A DNA stretch of 64,000 nucleotides from Alopecurus myosuroides. Taxonomy: Eukaryota; Streptophyta; Magnoliopsida; Poales; Poaceae. The stretch's first letter is position 1, and every line of letters begins with the position of its first letter. Of this stretch, positions 1 to 10,829 are shown piece after piece. The stretch lies in the NCBI GenBank assembly GCA_028641055.1, contig CM054061.1, positions 55,098,081 to 55,162,080 on the forward strand. The letters are read 5' to 3'. The notes beneath the pieces are model-generated. The model worked only from the letters and a program-made list of their open reading frames with translations, was not told where the DNA came from and did not search any database. The translations under genes and the position numbers were made by a program.

Positions 1-1846
1 ATGGTTGAAGGTTGGTGGGCATATTTTCATCAGGGAATCTTGTTTCCACCAGTCTGGAGACTCCAAGAGGAAAGTGAACCCGACACACTACCGGGAGCCA
101 AGGTTTTACACCAAGGTTGGCACTTGGCAGTCATTCTAAATCTGAACCTTTTTTCCTCTGTACTTTAAGTTGAAATCTGTTGTGCTGAAACTTTCTGAAC
201 CCATTTCTCATTTTGTCAGACATGACAAATAAGTAACTGATTTATAATTTATGGCTGCAGTCTCCTAATTTTCATATTAATGGTGACTAATTCATTTTCA
301 TCTATGAAAAATAGATATTCAAGGAATGCAACTCCTATGACCAAGAAGGGAACTCCTTTGAGCTCTCCCTGGTAACTTCCAAGTGCATTGGAGCTTATGT
401 CAAAAGCAAGAAAAATCAAAACCAGGTACTTTCCTTTCCTTTGATGCACTCTCGGATCGGTTATATTCAAGGAAATATTACTGACAAAACATTGTGTCTG
501 CATCACAGATATGCTGGCTATGGGAGAAGGTCAAGTCAACAGAAGACAAAGGCTTTCAGAGATTCCTGGACAATGTGCAGTACAAATCCAGTGGGATATT
601 GCGCTATGAGCGTGTGTTTGGAGAGGGCTATGTTAGCACCGGTGGATTTGGTGAGCTGCCTAACTTCCTTTGTCCCACCACCAAATTTCAGTGATTTTTT
701 TCCTTTGTTAAAACACTAAAGTTCAGTTATCCATTACACCATGCACTGTTGTTAACCACAATGCTTGTATCATAAATAACAGAGACCACAAAGGAATTTG
801 TGGACAAGCTGGACCTGAAACCGGGCCAGAAGGTGCTCGATGTCGGATGCGGCATCGGTGGAGGCGACTTCTACATGGCTGAAACCTACGACGTCCATGT
901 ACTCGGCATCGATCTCTCCATTAACATGGTTTCGTTTGCGATCGAGCGCGCCATCGGGCGCTCGTGCTCGGTCGAGTTTGAGGTTGCTGACTGCACCACC
1001 AAGGAGTACCCAGAGAACACATTCGATGTCATCTACAGCCGTGACACCATCCTTCACATTCAAGTATGTTCCACCGCATAGATTGTATTACTGTAATTCA
1101 CTATTTCTGCATCTAGATAATTGGTAACATTTGCAGATATAGCTCAAATAGTCCTGACAAGTGGTGTACTCTGTTTTACAGGACAAACCTGCTCTGTTCA
1201 GAAACTTCTTCAAGTGGCTGAAGCCTGGGGGCAAAGTCCTGATCAGTGACTACTGCAGAAACGCTGGGAAGCCATCAGAGGATTTTGGTGCATACATCAA
1301 GCAGCGTGGCTATGACCTCCATGATGTGAAGACCTATGGAAAGGTTTGCTTCCACAGTAAAATTTCCATATCAGCCAATCCAGTCGTTTTGGTTGGTCAA
1401 CAGTGAGAAGTATTCTAACCTCTGTTTACTCACCAATGCAGATGCTTGAGGATGCCGGTTTCCATGATGTCGTCGCCGAAGACCGCACCGACCAGGTTAT
1501 GCTCTTTCTGATCATACTCCTCCAAAAACAATTTTTCTGATACAATTTCTTCAGAGGCTAACATGATCATCACTGTCCCGTGCTGCTTTGTTTTCAGTTC
1601 CTGAGGGTGCTGGAGAGGGAGCTAGCTGAAACTGAGAAGAACAAAGAGGCTTTCCTGGCAGACTTCACCCAGGTGACTTTCTGAACCTTGTTTCATTGGT
1701 GCGTTTTTCATCTCTGGTTTCTCATCCATCCATCTATGATCTACCGCCAGGAGGACTATGACGACATCGTGAACGGATGGAGCGCAAAGCTGAAGCGGAG
1801 CTCCGCCGGCGAGCAGAAGTGGGGGCTGTTCATCGCGACCAAGTGA
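1..1846 (+). CDS. PEAMT: Phosphoethanolamine N-methyltransferase, 3' part (eight exons)
   Basis: The enzyme performs the SAM-dependent methylations of phosphoethanolamine to phosphocholine in the cytosol, feeding phosphatidylcholine and glycine betaine synthesis. Exons read as 2-115, 315-425, 509-650, 783-1063, 1182-1343, 1442-1495, 1598-1672 and 1751-1846, all with GT-AG introns and consistent phase. They encode 344 residues ending [15 protein letters not shown]. Exon 1 (read from base 2) gives the end of the first methyltransferase domain and the linker ([20 protein letters not shown]). The fourth exon carries the second domain's SAM-binding motif [13 protein letters not shown], then [18 protein letters not shown]. 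The family is about 490-500 residues, so roughly 150 N-terminal residues lie upstream of the window. No stop or frameshift is visible, so the gene looks functional. The identification rests on the near-continuous match to plant PEAMT/NMT1 as I remember the family. Confidence 0.95.
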
Positions 1847-2342
1847 TATCCGGCCAGCAAGTCAGCGACGCCACATGACGCAATGATCCGGAAGCAGAGC
1901 GGCTTCAGTTCGTAATAAATAAGAGAATCGGTGCTTGCTCGGTCAATCCTGCCGAGGCCATGCTACGTTGGTGTGATTGCCATTACAGTGGCCAGATTGG
2001 GTGCCCGGTTCGTAAGAAATGTGTACCGCGTTATTTGTGAATTTGTAATGTGATATGATGTGTGGGTGGTTTTGCTTTGAACTATGGCAATATTTAGGTG
2101 TTTCAGCTTCATAAATTGCTGGGTTCAGACTTCAGAAGTGAGTTCGTGGCAGGCAGAGCGATAGCCCGTATCGGATTTGTCCCGGCAATCTTCCAACTGG
2201 GACACACCCCTTTCCCTTAAATTTCTACAAGATTCAGACATTTTTTGGAAGCAAAAAGGGACGGAAAAGGGTCAGCTAAACGGTAGGTAAACCCGCCTTG
2301 TGATATCAGCATCGAAAATCACACTACAGGAAAAAAAAAAAA
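1847..2342 (+). other. PEAMT 3' UTR and intergenic DNA
   Basis: This stretch holds the 3' UTR (probably to about 2100) followed by unique-looking intergenic sequence. At 2322-2342 it ends in CACTACAGG plus a run of twelve A. That could be a CACTA-type transposon terminus, but no matching inverted end was found. No ORF worth calling is present. Confidence 0.5.
1914..1919 (+). terminator. Candidate polyadenylation signal of PEAMT
   Basis: A canonical AATAAA lies 68 bases after the PEAMT stop codon, inside a GC-balanced 3' UTR. A later TTTGTAATGTGATATGATGTG stretch around 2043-2063 resembles a plant far-upstream/near-upstream element and could be the signal actually used. Confidence 0.45.
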
Positions 2343-2692
2343 CTTACCACCTAAACTACCAAAATAAAGGAGGAGGTTAGTTCAAACACACAAGGAATCC
2401 CACGTAGTCTTAACCAGACCCATACAAACATTCCACGATCACTTCTCCAAATCCAAGATCTAGCCCTAGATCCATCCGGAGAGTCGTACGACCATCATCT
2501 CAAGAAGTCCTTTGTGGATCAGAGATTTCCGTCGCCAACATCGCAGCTTTGCGCATCAACTCTTCAATGCCTCCTTAAATCTTCTCGTAGTCATCAACAT
2601 CATACAAGCCCGCCCAGTAATAAAGAAACGAACACATAGTATATATGCTTATCACAGGAGACCAAAAAACTTTTTATTGAAGGTAATCTAAT
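2343..2692 (-). pseudogene. LINE 3'-terminal fragment (separated from its upstream part by copia A)
   Basis: Read on the minus strand from 2692, this continues the LINE sequence that stops at 15661. The first codons give ITFNKKFFG, followed by interrupted matches to the C-terminal tail of grass LINE pol proteins (a YWAGL-like stretch in the region complementary to 2600-2620). Stops and a frame change show it is dead. The two halves meet at the 5-bp duplication ctaat (2688-2692 and 15661-15665), so the copia inserted into an existing LINE. The lower boundary is uncertain. Confidence 0.55.
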
Positions 2693-2829
2693 TGTAGAAT
2701 AATTATGGGACAATGCACGAACCCAATAGGGCCGGCTGCTCTTATTATATTGACAGACACATGTACAATTACAGGTACAACCCTGACAAAATACGGGGAC
2801 CTATACCTAGTACAATATGTTACTCAACA
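2693..2829 (-). repeat. Copia A 3' LTR (137 bp)
   Basis: Runs from TGTAGAATAATT to GTTACTCAACA. It matches 15524-15660 at every base but one and is preceded by the ctaat target duplication. The adjoining bases 2830-2839 (seven C then GCA on +) are a short polypurine tract on the minus strand. Confidence 0.95.
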
Positions 2830-4172
2830 CCCCCCCGCAGTCGAAGGGTCGGCATCGACACATAGACTGGACCGAAACTCAGGAAAAGTCGTGGACGGCA
2901 ATCCCTTCGTCATGATATCGGCAAATTGCTGAGACGTCGGTACGTGATGAACTCGAACGTGACCGAGTGCAACCTGCTCACGAACAAAGTGGATATCCAG
3001 CTCGATGTGCTTGGTGCGGCGATGATGAACGGGGTTGTCGGAGAGGTAGACAGCCGAGACGTTGTCGCAGAAGACCACCGTAGCCTTGTCGACGGGACAA
3101 GAGAGCTCGGTGAGGAGCTGAGAAGCCAAGTGCACTCAGCCACGGCATTAGCCACGGCGCGGTACTCGGCCTCAGCACTGGAGCGAGACACGGTGGGCTG
3201 CCTCTTGGAAGACCAAGAGACGAGCGAGGAGCCGAGGTAGACGCAGTAGCCGCTGGTGGAGCGCCGCGTGTCCGGGCAGCCCGCCCAGTCCGCATCCGAG
3301 TAGGCGACGATGTCGGTCGGCGTCGAGGGAGAGGCATGCAGCGACAGGCCGTAGCCCATGGTACCACGGACGTAGCGAAGGATCCGCTTCACCGCAGCCC
3401 AATGGGCGTCCCGAGGAGCATGCATATGCAGGCACACCTGCTGCACAGCATACTGGAGCTCCGGACGTGTCAACGTCAAGTACTGAAGGGCGCCGACGAT
3501 GGAGCGGTAGAACGGCGCGTTAGAGGCGAGCGACCCATCGGCGGCGGAGAACTTGGCCTTCGTGTCGACAGGAGTAGGCGCAGGGTTGCAATTAAGCATT
3601 CCTGCACGCTCGAGAAGCTCGTGGGCATACTTCCGCTGGTGGAGGAAGAACCCGTCCGCGCGCCGAAAAACCTCGATGCCGAGGAAGTAGTGGAGCGGGC
3701 CGAGGTCCTTCAACGCAAACTCAGCGCGAAGACTGTCAGTGAGCTGTCGAAGGAGACCAGCGGTGGAGGCCGTCAGGATGATGTCGTCGACGTACAACAG
3801 CAGGTAAGCCATGTCGTTGCCCGTCTGGTAGACGAACAACGACGCATCGGAGCGCGTGGAGCGGAATCCGAGCTGCTGCAAGAAGGCGGCGATGCGCTGG
3901 TACCAGGCGCGGGGCGCCTGCTTCAGTCCATACAAGGACCGAGAGAGCAAGCACACGTCGTCGGGGCGCTCGGGGTCGACGAAGCCGATGGGCTGCTGGC
4001 AGTAGACCTGCCCGGACAGATGGCCATGGAGGAAGGCGTTGGAGACGTCCATCTGATGTACTGGCCACGCCCGAGTGGCGGCGAGGTGCAACACCGTGCG
4101 GATTGTGCCCGGTTTGACAACCGGGGCAAACGTATCCGTGAAGTCCACACCGGCGCGTTGCCGGAAACCACG
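2824..4172 (-). pseudogene. Copia A reverse transcriptase (rest) and RNase H
   Basis: This is the other half of the gene cut by copia B. Reading resumes at the insertion point with the FTDTFAPVV region, then QMDVSNAFLHGHL, the catalytic YLLLYVDDIILTAS, the tether, and RNase H motifs YSDADWAGCPDTRRSTSGY and SSAEAEYRAVA. A frameshift near 3130-3140 moves the end of RNase H (FCDNVSAVY, RTKHIELDIHFVREQV, ADIMTKGLP) into another frame, whose stop lies just inside the 3' LTR. With the upstream frameshift and the insertion, copia A cannot make a full polyprotein. Confidence 0.9.
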
Positions 4173-5508
4173 TGTTGGTACGCGTAGAGATAAAACGAAA
4201 ACTTTTCCTACGCAAAGCTCCCAAGATCTAGCCGAGGTAGAAGGCCACGAGTATTACCACTAGACGCGCAGGTGCGGATTATCGATGTAGCGCGTCGGGT
4301 CGGGGCAGTGCAGTCCCACGATCCGGTCCGGCCGATCCAATCCCTCGAACGTCGAAGTGCTGAACGTACAGCACCTCTGCCGGTATCCACACTTACGAGG
4401 AGGAGCTCCGACGGCGGACTGCTAGGTCCGGTGCGGCGGCTGGACTGAGTGGGGCTAGGGTTCCCAACGCATGGGAGAGTGGACTAACGTGCCCGCTGGG
4501 CAACCTGCGCCCCTCTTTATATAGCGTATGGTAATGGGCTTCACAACACTTGTGGCCCATTCCCTCCGTGAGTCCGACTCACTAACTCAGTCCATTTCCG
4601 GTTCGGGTCCAACCCAACCAATGCTTGCTCCCGCTCTTAAGTGTGCGACCCTGCAGGCTCATGGCGACATGGACACGATTGGAGTCCTACTCCCAATCGA
4701 TCAATCGGTAGCGGCTCCTAGCAGAACGTGCCGACTCCCAGGTCCCATTGAGTCATGACGACATACCTTTCAATGCGATATTCATCTTAGTCCCTTTTGC
4801 CTCACGATATACCTTGTCGAGATATAGGCGATTTATCGTCATCCCTTAAATAGCTCAACTCTCTTCTCGATCCGTGATATGTGATTCATCTGACTAACTC
4901 TTTAGTCAATAGACACAGTTAACACTTAACTGAGTCGCGCATGGCCATGCTTCCTGAATCATATCACTCGAGAGGGCCCAGAGAATATCTCTCCAATCGG
5001 AGGGGCAAAATCCCATCTTGATTATCCACATCACGCAGCTTGCTTCTCATTCGACCCGAACTCTGCCTTTATAGTTGCCTTGTCACAGAACAACGTTTGA
5101 CAGAACCTAAGTCGGTGATCCACAACTCGGATTGTGCGACAACCTCAGGTCTAAGGATTACATTGATTGAGACATGCAAATGACGACTTGATCGTTGCAT
5201 CTCAATGTGGGTCAGTCCGACTTGCTAAACTCTTTAGCCAAGTCCGTGAACGTTGGAATGGCATCACCATGCCCATGACAAGTGGAACCGTGTCATCAGC
5301 CAACACTCACATTAGTCTAGGATGTGTGTCCAGCACAACCTTAACGACCAAGGACAATTAGTATGAACAACGTGAATATATGGTTCCACAATCGAATCAC
5401 ATATTCAATGACATATATCAGATGTTCAAAACAAGGACAACTTAATAACTTTATGAATACAGTGGGAATTACATCATACATGATTGCCTCTAGGGCATAT
5501 TCCCAACA
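4173..5508 (-). repeat. Copia B 3' LTR (1336 bp)
   Basis: Begins TGTTGGTACGCG and ends CATATTCCCAACA on the plus strand. Same length as 10830-12165, with two substitutions seen by eye. Confidence 0.96.
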
Positions 5509-5520
5509 GTCTCCCACTTG
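5509..5520 (-). other. Copia B polypurine tract
   Basis: Minus strand reads AAGTGGGAGACT immediately before the 3' LTR. This is where plus-strand DNA priming would occur. Confidence 0.7.
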
Positions 5521-5543
5521 CACTAGAGTCAATCATCCTGGCA

Positions 5544-8500
5544 TCATATGCCTAGGCATCTAATGCCCATACCTCTCGTGTGCGCCTCATGCTTAGGCTG
5601 TGGTAGCGCCTTTGTCAATGGATCTGCAATGTTTGCATCCGTGTGTACTTTGCATAACTTGATATCACCTTGTTCGACAAACTGGCGAATGAGGTGGTAC
5701 CGCATGAGTATATGTTTGTTCTTCTGGTGTTGTCTAGGTTCCTTGGCCTGTGCGATAGCACCATTGTTGTCACAATATACGTCCAAAGGATTGGACGCGC
5801 CCTGAACCACACCAAGATCAATCAGGAGGTTCCTGATCCAAACAGCTTCCTTTGCCGCCTCTGAGGCAGCAATATACTCAGCCTCTGTTGTAGATGCAGA
5901 CACCGTATCTTGCTTGGAACTCTTCCAGCTCACAGCTCCTCCGTTCATTACGAACACGTATCCCGATTGCGAACGAGAATCATCTGAGTCGGTGAGATAA
6001 CTCGCATCCGTGTAACCCTTTACACCGAATTCCTCATCACCTCCATAAACTAGGAACATTTCCTTAGTATTTCTCAAATACTTAAGGATGTTTTTAACCG
6101 CTGCCCAGTGGGCTTCGCCAGGGTCAGCCTGGTATCTGCTCGTAACACTTAGAGCATAGGAAACATCTGGCATAGTACAAATCATGGCATACATGATGGA
6201 TCCGATTGCCGAAGCATACGGGATCACACTCATCCGACTTAGCTCATCAGTTGTCGAAGGACACTGAGTCTTGCTAAGTTTTATGCCATGGGACATCGGT
6301 AAGAATCCCTTCTTGGACTCTTCCATTTTGAATTTCTTCAAAACCTTGTCCAGATAAGTACTCTGACTCAATCCAATGAGCCGCCTGGATCTATCTCTAT
6401 AGATCCTGATTCCTAATATGTAAGTTGCCTCACCCAAATCCTTCATTGAGAAACTCCTTTCCAATGACTCTTTGGTTTCTTGCAACATCATGACATCATT
6501 TCCAATCAGCAATATGTCATCCACATACAAGATTAGAAAGTTTACTTTGCTCCCACTAAACTTCTTGTATAAACAAGAATCATGATCGCTCTTGATGAAG
6601 CCAAACGATTTGACTACCTCATCAAAGCGAATGTTCCAACTCCGAGATGCTTGCTTCAACCCATAAATGGATTTCTGAAGTTTGCATACCTTGTCAGCAT
6701 TAGCTGGATCGACAAAACCTTCGGGCTGTATCATATACACGTCCTCAGTTAAATTTCCATTAAGGAAAGCCGTCTTGACATCCATCTGCCATATCTCATA
6801 GTCGAAATAGGCTGCTATAGCTAACATGATCCGAATTGATTTAAGCATCGCTACAGGCGAGAATGTCTCGTCGTAGTCAACTCCTTGAACCTGTCGGAAC
6901 CCCTTCGCGACAAGTCGTGCTTTATAGACGGAAATATTTCCATCCATATCAATTTTCTTCTTAAAGACCCATTTGCACTCGACGGGTCTTGCACCGTCAG
7001 GCAGATCAACCAAATTCCAAACTTGGTTTTCATCCATGGACTTTAACTCGGATCTCATGGCTCCAAGCCATGACTCGGAATCAGATCCCACCATCGCTTC
7101 CGAATAAGTTGCCGGCTCATTACTGTCTAACAGTAAAACATCTCGAGCACTCTGTAATCTGGCAGATCTCCGTGGTTCAGGTGCTGTTACCGGTGTAGGT
7201 ACCACGACCGGCTCAGCCTCCAAGGCGTTCGCCGACTCGCCCCTAGCCGGTTCCTCTCGAATTTCTTCGAGTTGCACTGTGCTCCCACTGACTTCCCGAC
7301 TGAGAAACTCTTTCTCAAGGAAGACACCATTCCGAGCGACAAACACTTTGCCCTCTTCCCGGTTGTAGAAGTAGTACCCCAAGGTTTCCCTCGGATACCC
7401 CACGAAAATACACTTATCCGACTTGGGCGTGAGCTTGTCCGACTGAAGTCGCTTTACAAATGCTTCACAACCCCAAATCTTTAGAAAAGACAAACTTGGC
7501 TTTTTACCAGTCCACATCTCATGTGGTGTCTTCTCTACTGACTTTGATGGTACTCTGTTTAGTGTGAAAGCTGCAGTTTCTAGACAATAACCCCAAAATG
7601 ATAAAGGTAGATCTGTCCGACTCATCATTGATCGTACCATGTCCAACAAGGTCCGATTTCTCCGTTCCGATACACCGTTTCTCTGCGGTGTACCCGGCGG
7701 AGTGAGTTGAGGAACTATTCCACAACTCTTTAGATGGTCATCAAACTCATGGCTCATGTACTCGCCTCCACGGTCCGACCGTAGAAACTTTATTTTCTTG
7801 CCGAGCTGATTTTGTACCTCATTCTGGAATTCCTTGAACTTTTCAAAGGCTTCCGACTTGTGTTTCATTAAATAGATATATCCATACCTACTCAAATCAT
7901 CAGTGAAGGTAATGAAGTACTCATAACCACCTCTGGCTGTCGTGCTCATTGGTCCACATACATCACTATGTATTAATTCCAACAAGTCGGACGCCCTTTC
8001 ACAACTCCTTGCAAAAGGTGTCTTGGTCATCTTGCCTAGTAGGCATGATTCGCATGTCTCGAATGACTCTAAGTCAAACGAAGTTAGAAGTCCATCATCA
8101 TGGAGCTTCTTCATGCGCTTCCAACTTATATGACCAAGCCGACAGTGCCAAAAGTAAGTCATATTCAGATCATTTGGTTTCAACCTTTTAACATTTATGT
8201 TATAGACCGATTCACTATCAAGATTTAAAATAAATAACCCGTTCTGAACGGGTGCAAAGCCATGAAACATATCTTTCAAATATAAAGAACAACCATTATT
8301 CTTAATATTCGACTCATAACCTTGTCTCATCAAACATGAGGCGGAAATAATGTTTCGACTAAGCGCTGGAACATAATAACAATTATTTAGTTCCAAAATA
8401 AATCCTGAAGGTAAATGAAGTTGCATCGTGCCGACTTCCAACGCAGCGACTCTCGCCTTGTTGCCGACCCGAATGTCAACCTCTCCTCTTGCCACGCTCC

Positions 8501-9485
8501 TAGTTCTTACCAGCCCCTGCAACGAGTTGCAAATGTGAATGACTGATCCGGTATCATATACCCAAGAACTATTAGGTGCATCAGCAAGATAAATGTCTAT
8601 AACATTGCACACAAGTGTACCTGAGTCGGAAGTCATACCTCCACTCTTGGCCTTGTCAGCCAAATACTTGGTGCAGTTCCTCTTCCAGTGGCCATCCTGC
8701 TTGCAATAGAAGCAATTGGCTCCGGCTGTAGGAGAAGGCTTAGTCTTTGAGGAAGCACTCTGGACAGGGCCATGGGCGCTACCTCCTGACTTATCCTTCT
8801 TCTTCTTAGTCCAAGAACTCTTCTTGAACTTAGCCTTATTCTGCACCATCAACACTTGACTGGCGCCTTTCTTGATATCAGCCTCTGCCGTTTTGAGCAT
8901 CCCATGTAATTCAGTGATACTCTTATCCATACCATGCATATGATAGTTCGAGATGAACGGACCATACGCACTAGGAAGAGAGTTCAGAATTATATCAGTG
9001 GCGATCTCTTCTTTAATTGAGAAGCCCAAGCGATCCAAAGACTGTATGTAACCAATCATCTTGATTACATGCGGACTCAGTGGATCGCCGTCTTTCAGCT
9101 TACAGCCAAGCAAAGCTTGAGAGACTTGATACCTCTCAGTCCTTGCTTGAGCCTGGAACATACTTTTGAGGCTTTCGATCATATCGTAGGCCTCAACATT
9201 TTCGAACTGCTGTTGCAAGTCCGGTTCCATGTGTGCAAGCATAAGACAGCTAATCTCCGTAGACTCATCTCTAGTCTTACGGTAGGCATTTGTGACGGCG
9301 ACAGTCGCATCATCATCAGGCTCTTCTGGAAGTGGAGTTTCTAGAACATGTTCTTTCTTGTCATGCTTGAGGACTATCCTCAGATTACGATACCAGTTGG
9401 TGAAATTAATTCCATTAAGCTTATCTTTCTCTAGGATTGACCTCAACGCAAAAGTGGACAACTGAGGAAGGTTGCTAGGTGCCAT
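5544..9485 (-). CDS. Copia B gag-pol polyprotein (intact)
   Basis: I take the ATG at 9485 (MAPSNLPQLSTFALRS), giving 1313 residues. The frame is open about ten codons further upstream but without a better ATG. Domains in order: gag with a CCHC knuckle CFYCKQDGHWKRNC near residue 257; protease DTGS near 308; integrase HHCC (HCRLGH...CESCLLGK) and the D-D-E residues in SDVCGP (about 505), RSDRGGEY and NGVSERRN; reverse transcriptase with AFLNGNL and YVDDILLIG (about 987); RNase H with YTDASYL, TEAEYIAA (about 1200) and YCDNNGAI. All catalytic residues are present and there are no internal stops. Together with near-identical LTRs this suggests a recently active, possibly still competent element. 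Confidence 0.95.
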   Translation of the reverse strand: MAPSNLPQLSTFALRSILEKDKLNGINFTNWYRNLRIVLKHDKKEHVLETPLPEEPDDDATVAVTNAYRKTRDESTEISCLMLAHMEPDLQQQFENVEAYDMIESLKSMFQAQARTERYQVSQALLGCKLKDGDPLSPHVIKMIGYIQSLDRLGFSIKEEIATDIILNSLPSAYGPFISNYHMHGMDKSITELHGMLKTAEADIKKGASQVLMVQNKAKFKKSSWTKKKKDKSGGSAHGPVQSASSKTKPSPTAGANCFYCKQDGHWKRNCTKYLADKAKSGGMTSDSGTLVCNVIDIYLADAPNSSWVYDTGSVIHICNSLQGLVRTRSVARGEVDIRVGNKARVAALEVGTMQLHLPSGFILELNNCYYVPALSRNIISASCLMRQGYESNIKNNGCSLYLKDMFHGFAPVQNGLFILNLDSESVYNINVKRLKPNDLNMTYFWHCRLGHISWKRMKKLHDDGLLTSFDLESFETCESCLLGKMTKTPFARSCERASDLLELIHSDVCGPMSTTARGGYEYFITFTDDLSRYGYIYLMKHKSEAFEKFKEFQNEVQNQLGKKIKFLRSDRGGEYMSHEFDDHLKSCGIVPQLTPPGTPQRNGVSERRNRTLLDMVRSMMSRTDLPLSFWGYCLETAAFTLNRVPSKSVEKTPHEMWTGKKPSLSFLKIWGCEAFVKRLQSDKLTPKSDKCIFVGYPRETLGYYFYNREEGKVFVARNGVFLEKEFLSREVSGSTVQLEEIREEPARGESANALEAEPVVVPTPVTAPEPRRSARLQSARDVLLLDSNEPATYSEAMVGSDSESWLGAMRSELKSMDENQVWNLVDLPDGARPVECKWVFKKKIDMDGNISVYKARLVAKGFRQVQGVDYDETFSPVAMLKSIRIMLAIAAYFDYEIWQMDVKTAFLNGNLTEDVYMIQPEGFVDPANADKVCKLQKSIYGLKQASRSWNIRFDEVVKSFGFIKSDHDSCLYKKFSGSKVNFLILYVDDILLIGNDVMMLQETKESLERSFSMKDLGEATYILGIRIYRDRSRRLIGLSQSTYLDKVLKKFKMEESKKGFLPMSHGIKLSKTQCPSTTDELSRMSVIPYASAIGSIMYAMICTMPDVSYALSVTSRYQADPGEAHWAAVKNILKYLRNTKEMFLVYGGDEEFGVKGYTDASYLTDSDDSRSQSGYVFVMNGGAVSWKSSKQDTVSASTTEAEYIAASEAAKEAVWIRNLLIDLGVVQGASNPLDVYCDNNGAIAQAKEPRQHQKNKHILMRYHLIRQFVEQGDIKLCKVHTDANIADPLTKALPQPKHEAHTRGMGIRCLGI

Positions 9486-10816
9486 TGATCTACAACAGAA
9501 AATACGCAAAAACACTTAAGACATGTATTCATAAAAGAGCAGGCATATTAAACGTTTTAATACTTATGCTCCCACTAGAACCAACATCCCTCCGATGGTT
9601 GCTAAGTGATTCAGGACCCTAAATAAGCAAGCCGACTAGTGAGCTTTAGCATCACCGCTAGCCGTCAAGTGATCTAGGTAGGCAACACCTTGCCAATCGT
9701 ATCTCTATACGACTCCTGTTAGTTGGGTGACATCACATGCCCCGGCTCCCAACCTACCTCGCCCCGAGCCCCACAACCGTTGTGATGGACTCGTCTAGAT
9801 TACCAAGTGCTTCTGCGTGTAAGAGTCCGACTCAAACCCACCTAACCGGAAAGAATTGGTAGCACCTCAATTTTATGAGCCCACTACCAAGAATGTCCGA
9901 CTTGTGATGGTGCAGCACTGGCGGGGCGACCGACTAGACCTTCTTTGAGGGATTAAAGAATCTACCAACTATCTAAATAAAGGTAAATAGAGGCATAACA
10001 ATAACACAAATAAAGCAATTATAATGTGAAATGGTATGGCTCTCTTCATGGTGATCTCCATCTCCACGAAGCTTGTAAGTCGACTCGTGCCAACTCTTGT
10101 CACGTGCCATCTTACTCCATGTAGCCGACTTGTACATCGACTTGCATGCCTTCCGGGTTCTCCAACAACCTACACTAGCTAAGTAAATGAAATTTACATA
10201 GAGAATCCGACACGCAGGCCGGTATACAATAAAATGACAGCACCTAGGCTCCAGCCGGCTGACAAAAACATGATACGCAGATCATGTATGGATTACACAC
10301 ATCACATGCACATAAGCCATACCATTCACAACTTCCTGCAAAAACAAGTTATGCATAGATACGATATCTACCGGCGTTGTGAAACTCGTAACGACATCTA
10401 AGGCGCTACGACAGGACGACGGCGGGTGCGGGCAGCGCCCGTTGATTTCGGAAAACGCAGATCTCATCTGCATTCCGATCATGGATTTCTTCATCGGATA
10501 AAACGATTTTACCCGAATCTGATCCGTATTCCGACTCGACCAAACTCTTTGATCTTCGATCACCGCAACTGGATTTATGTGTCACGGTATACCCCGATGG
10601 CGGAAACCGACCGGTAGGGGTAAGTTGTTCCACGACCTTAGCAGTATGATCACGGAAACCAGATCATCCATTAACCCCGAGTACGATTGATCCAATCAAC
10701 CTTGTACAAAACCGATCTATCTCATAGACCGACCACCAAAACAGCAATTAGATCACATCTAACGCTAACTACATATCACATATGTACGGATCTCGGGCCT
10801 AATACCAGAAGCTACC
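9486..10816 (-). other. Copia B untranslated leader
   Basis: About 1.3 kb between the primer site and the gag start. It contains no long ORF. It is rich in scattered GTCGGCT/AGTCGGC-type words. It would hold the packaging and dimerisation signals, none of which can be pinpointed here. Confidence 0.7.
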
Positions 10817-10828
10817 GCTCTGATACCA
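10817..10828 (-). other. Copia B primer-binding site (tRNA-iMet)
   Basis: TGGTATCAGAGC on the minus strand, one base inside the 5' LTR edge. Confidence 0.9.
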
Positions 10829-10829
10829 C

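Noticed and set aside
2322..2342. CACTACAGG followed by A-run, like a CACTA transposon terminus
   Set aside because: No inverted partner (CCTGTAGTG) was found in the window and there are no subterminal repeats, so it may be chance.
3336..4187. 283-residue open frame on the plus strand
   Set aside because: Antisense to the reverse transcriptase/RNase H of copia A, with no recognisable domain.
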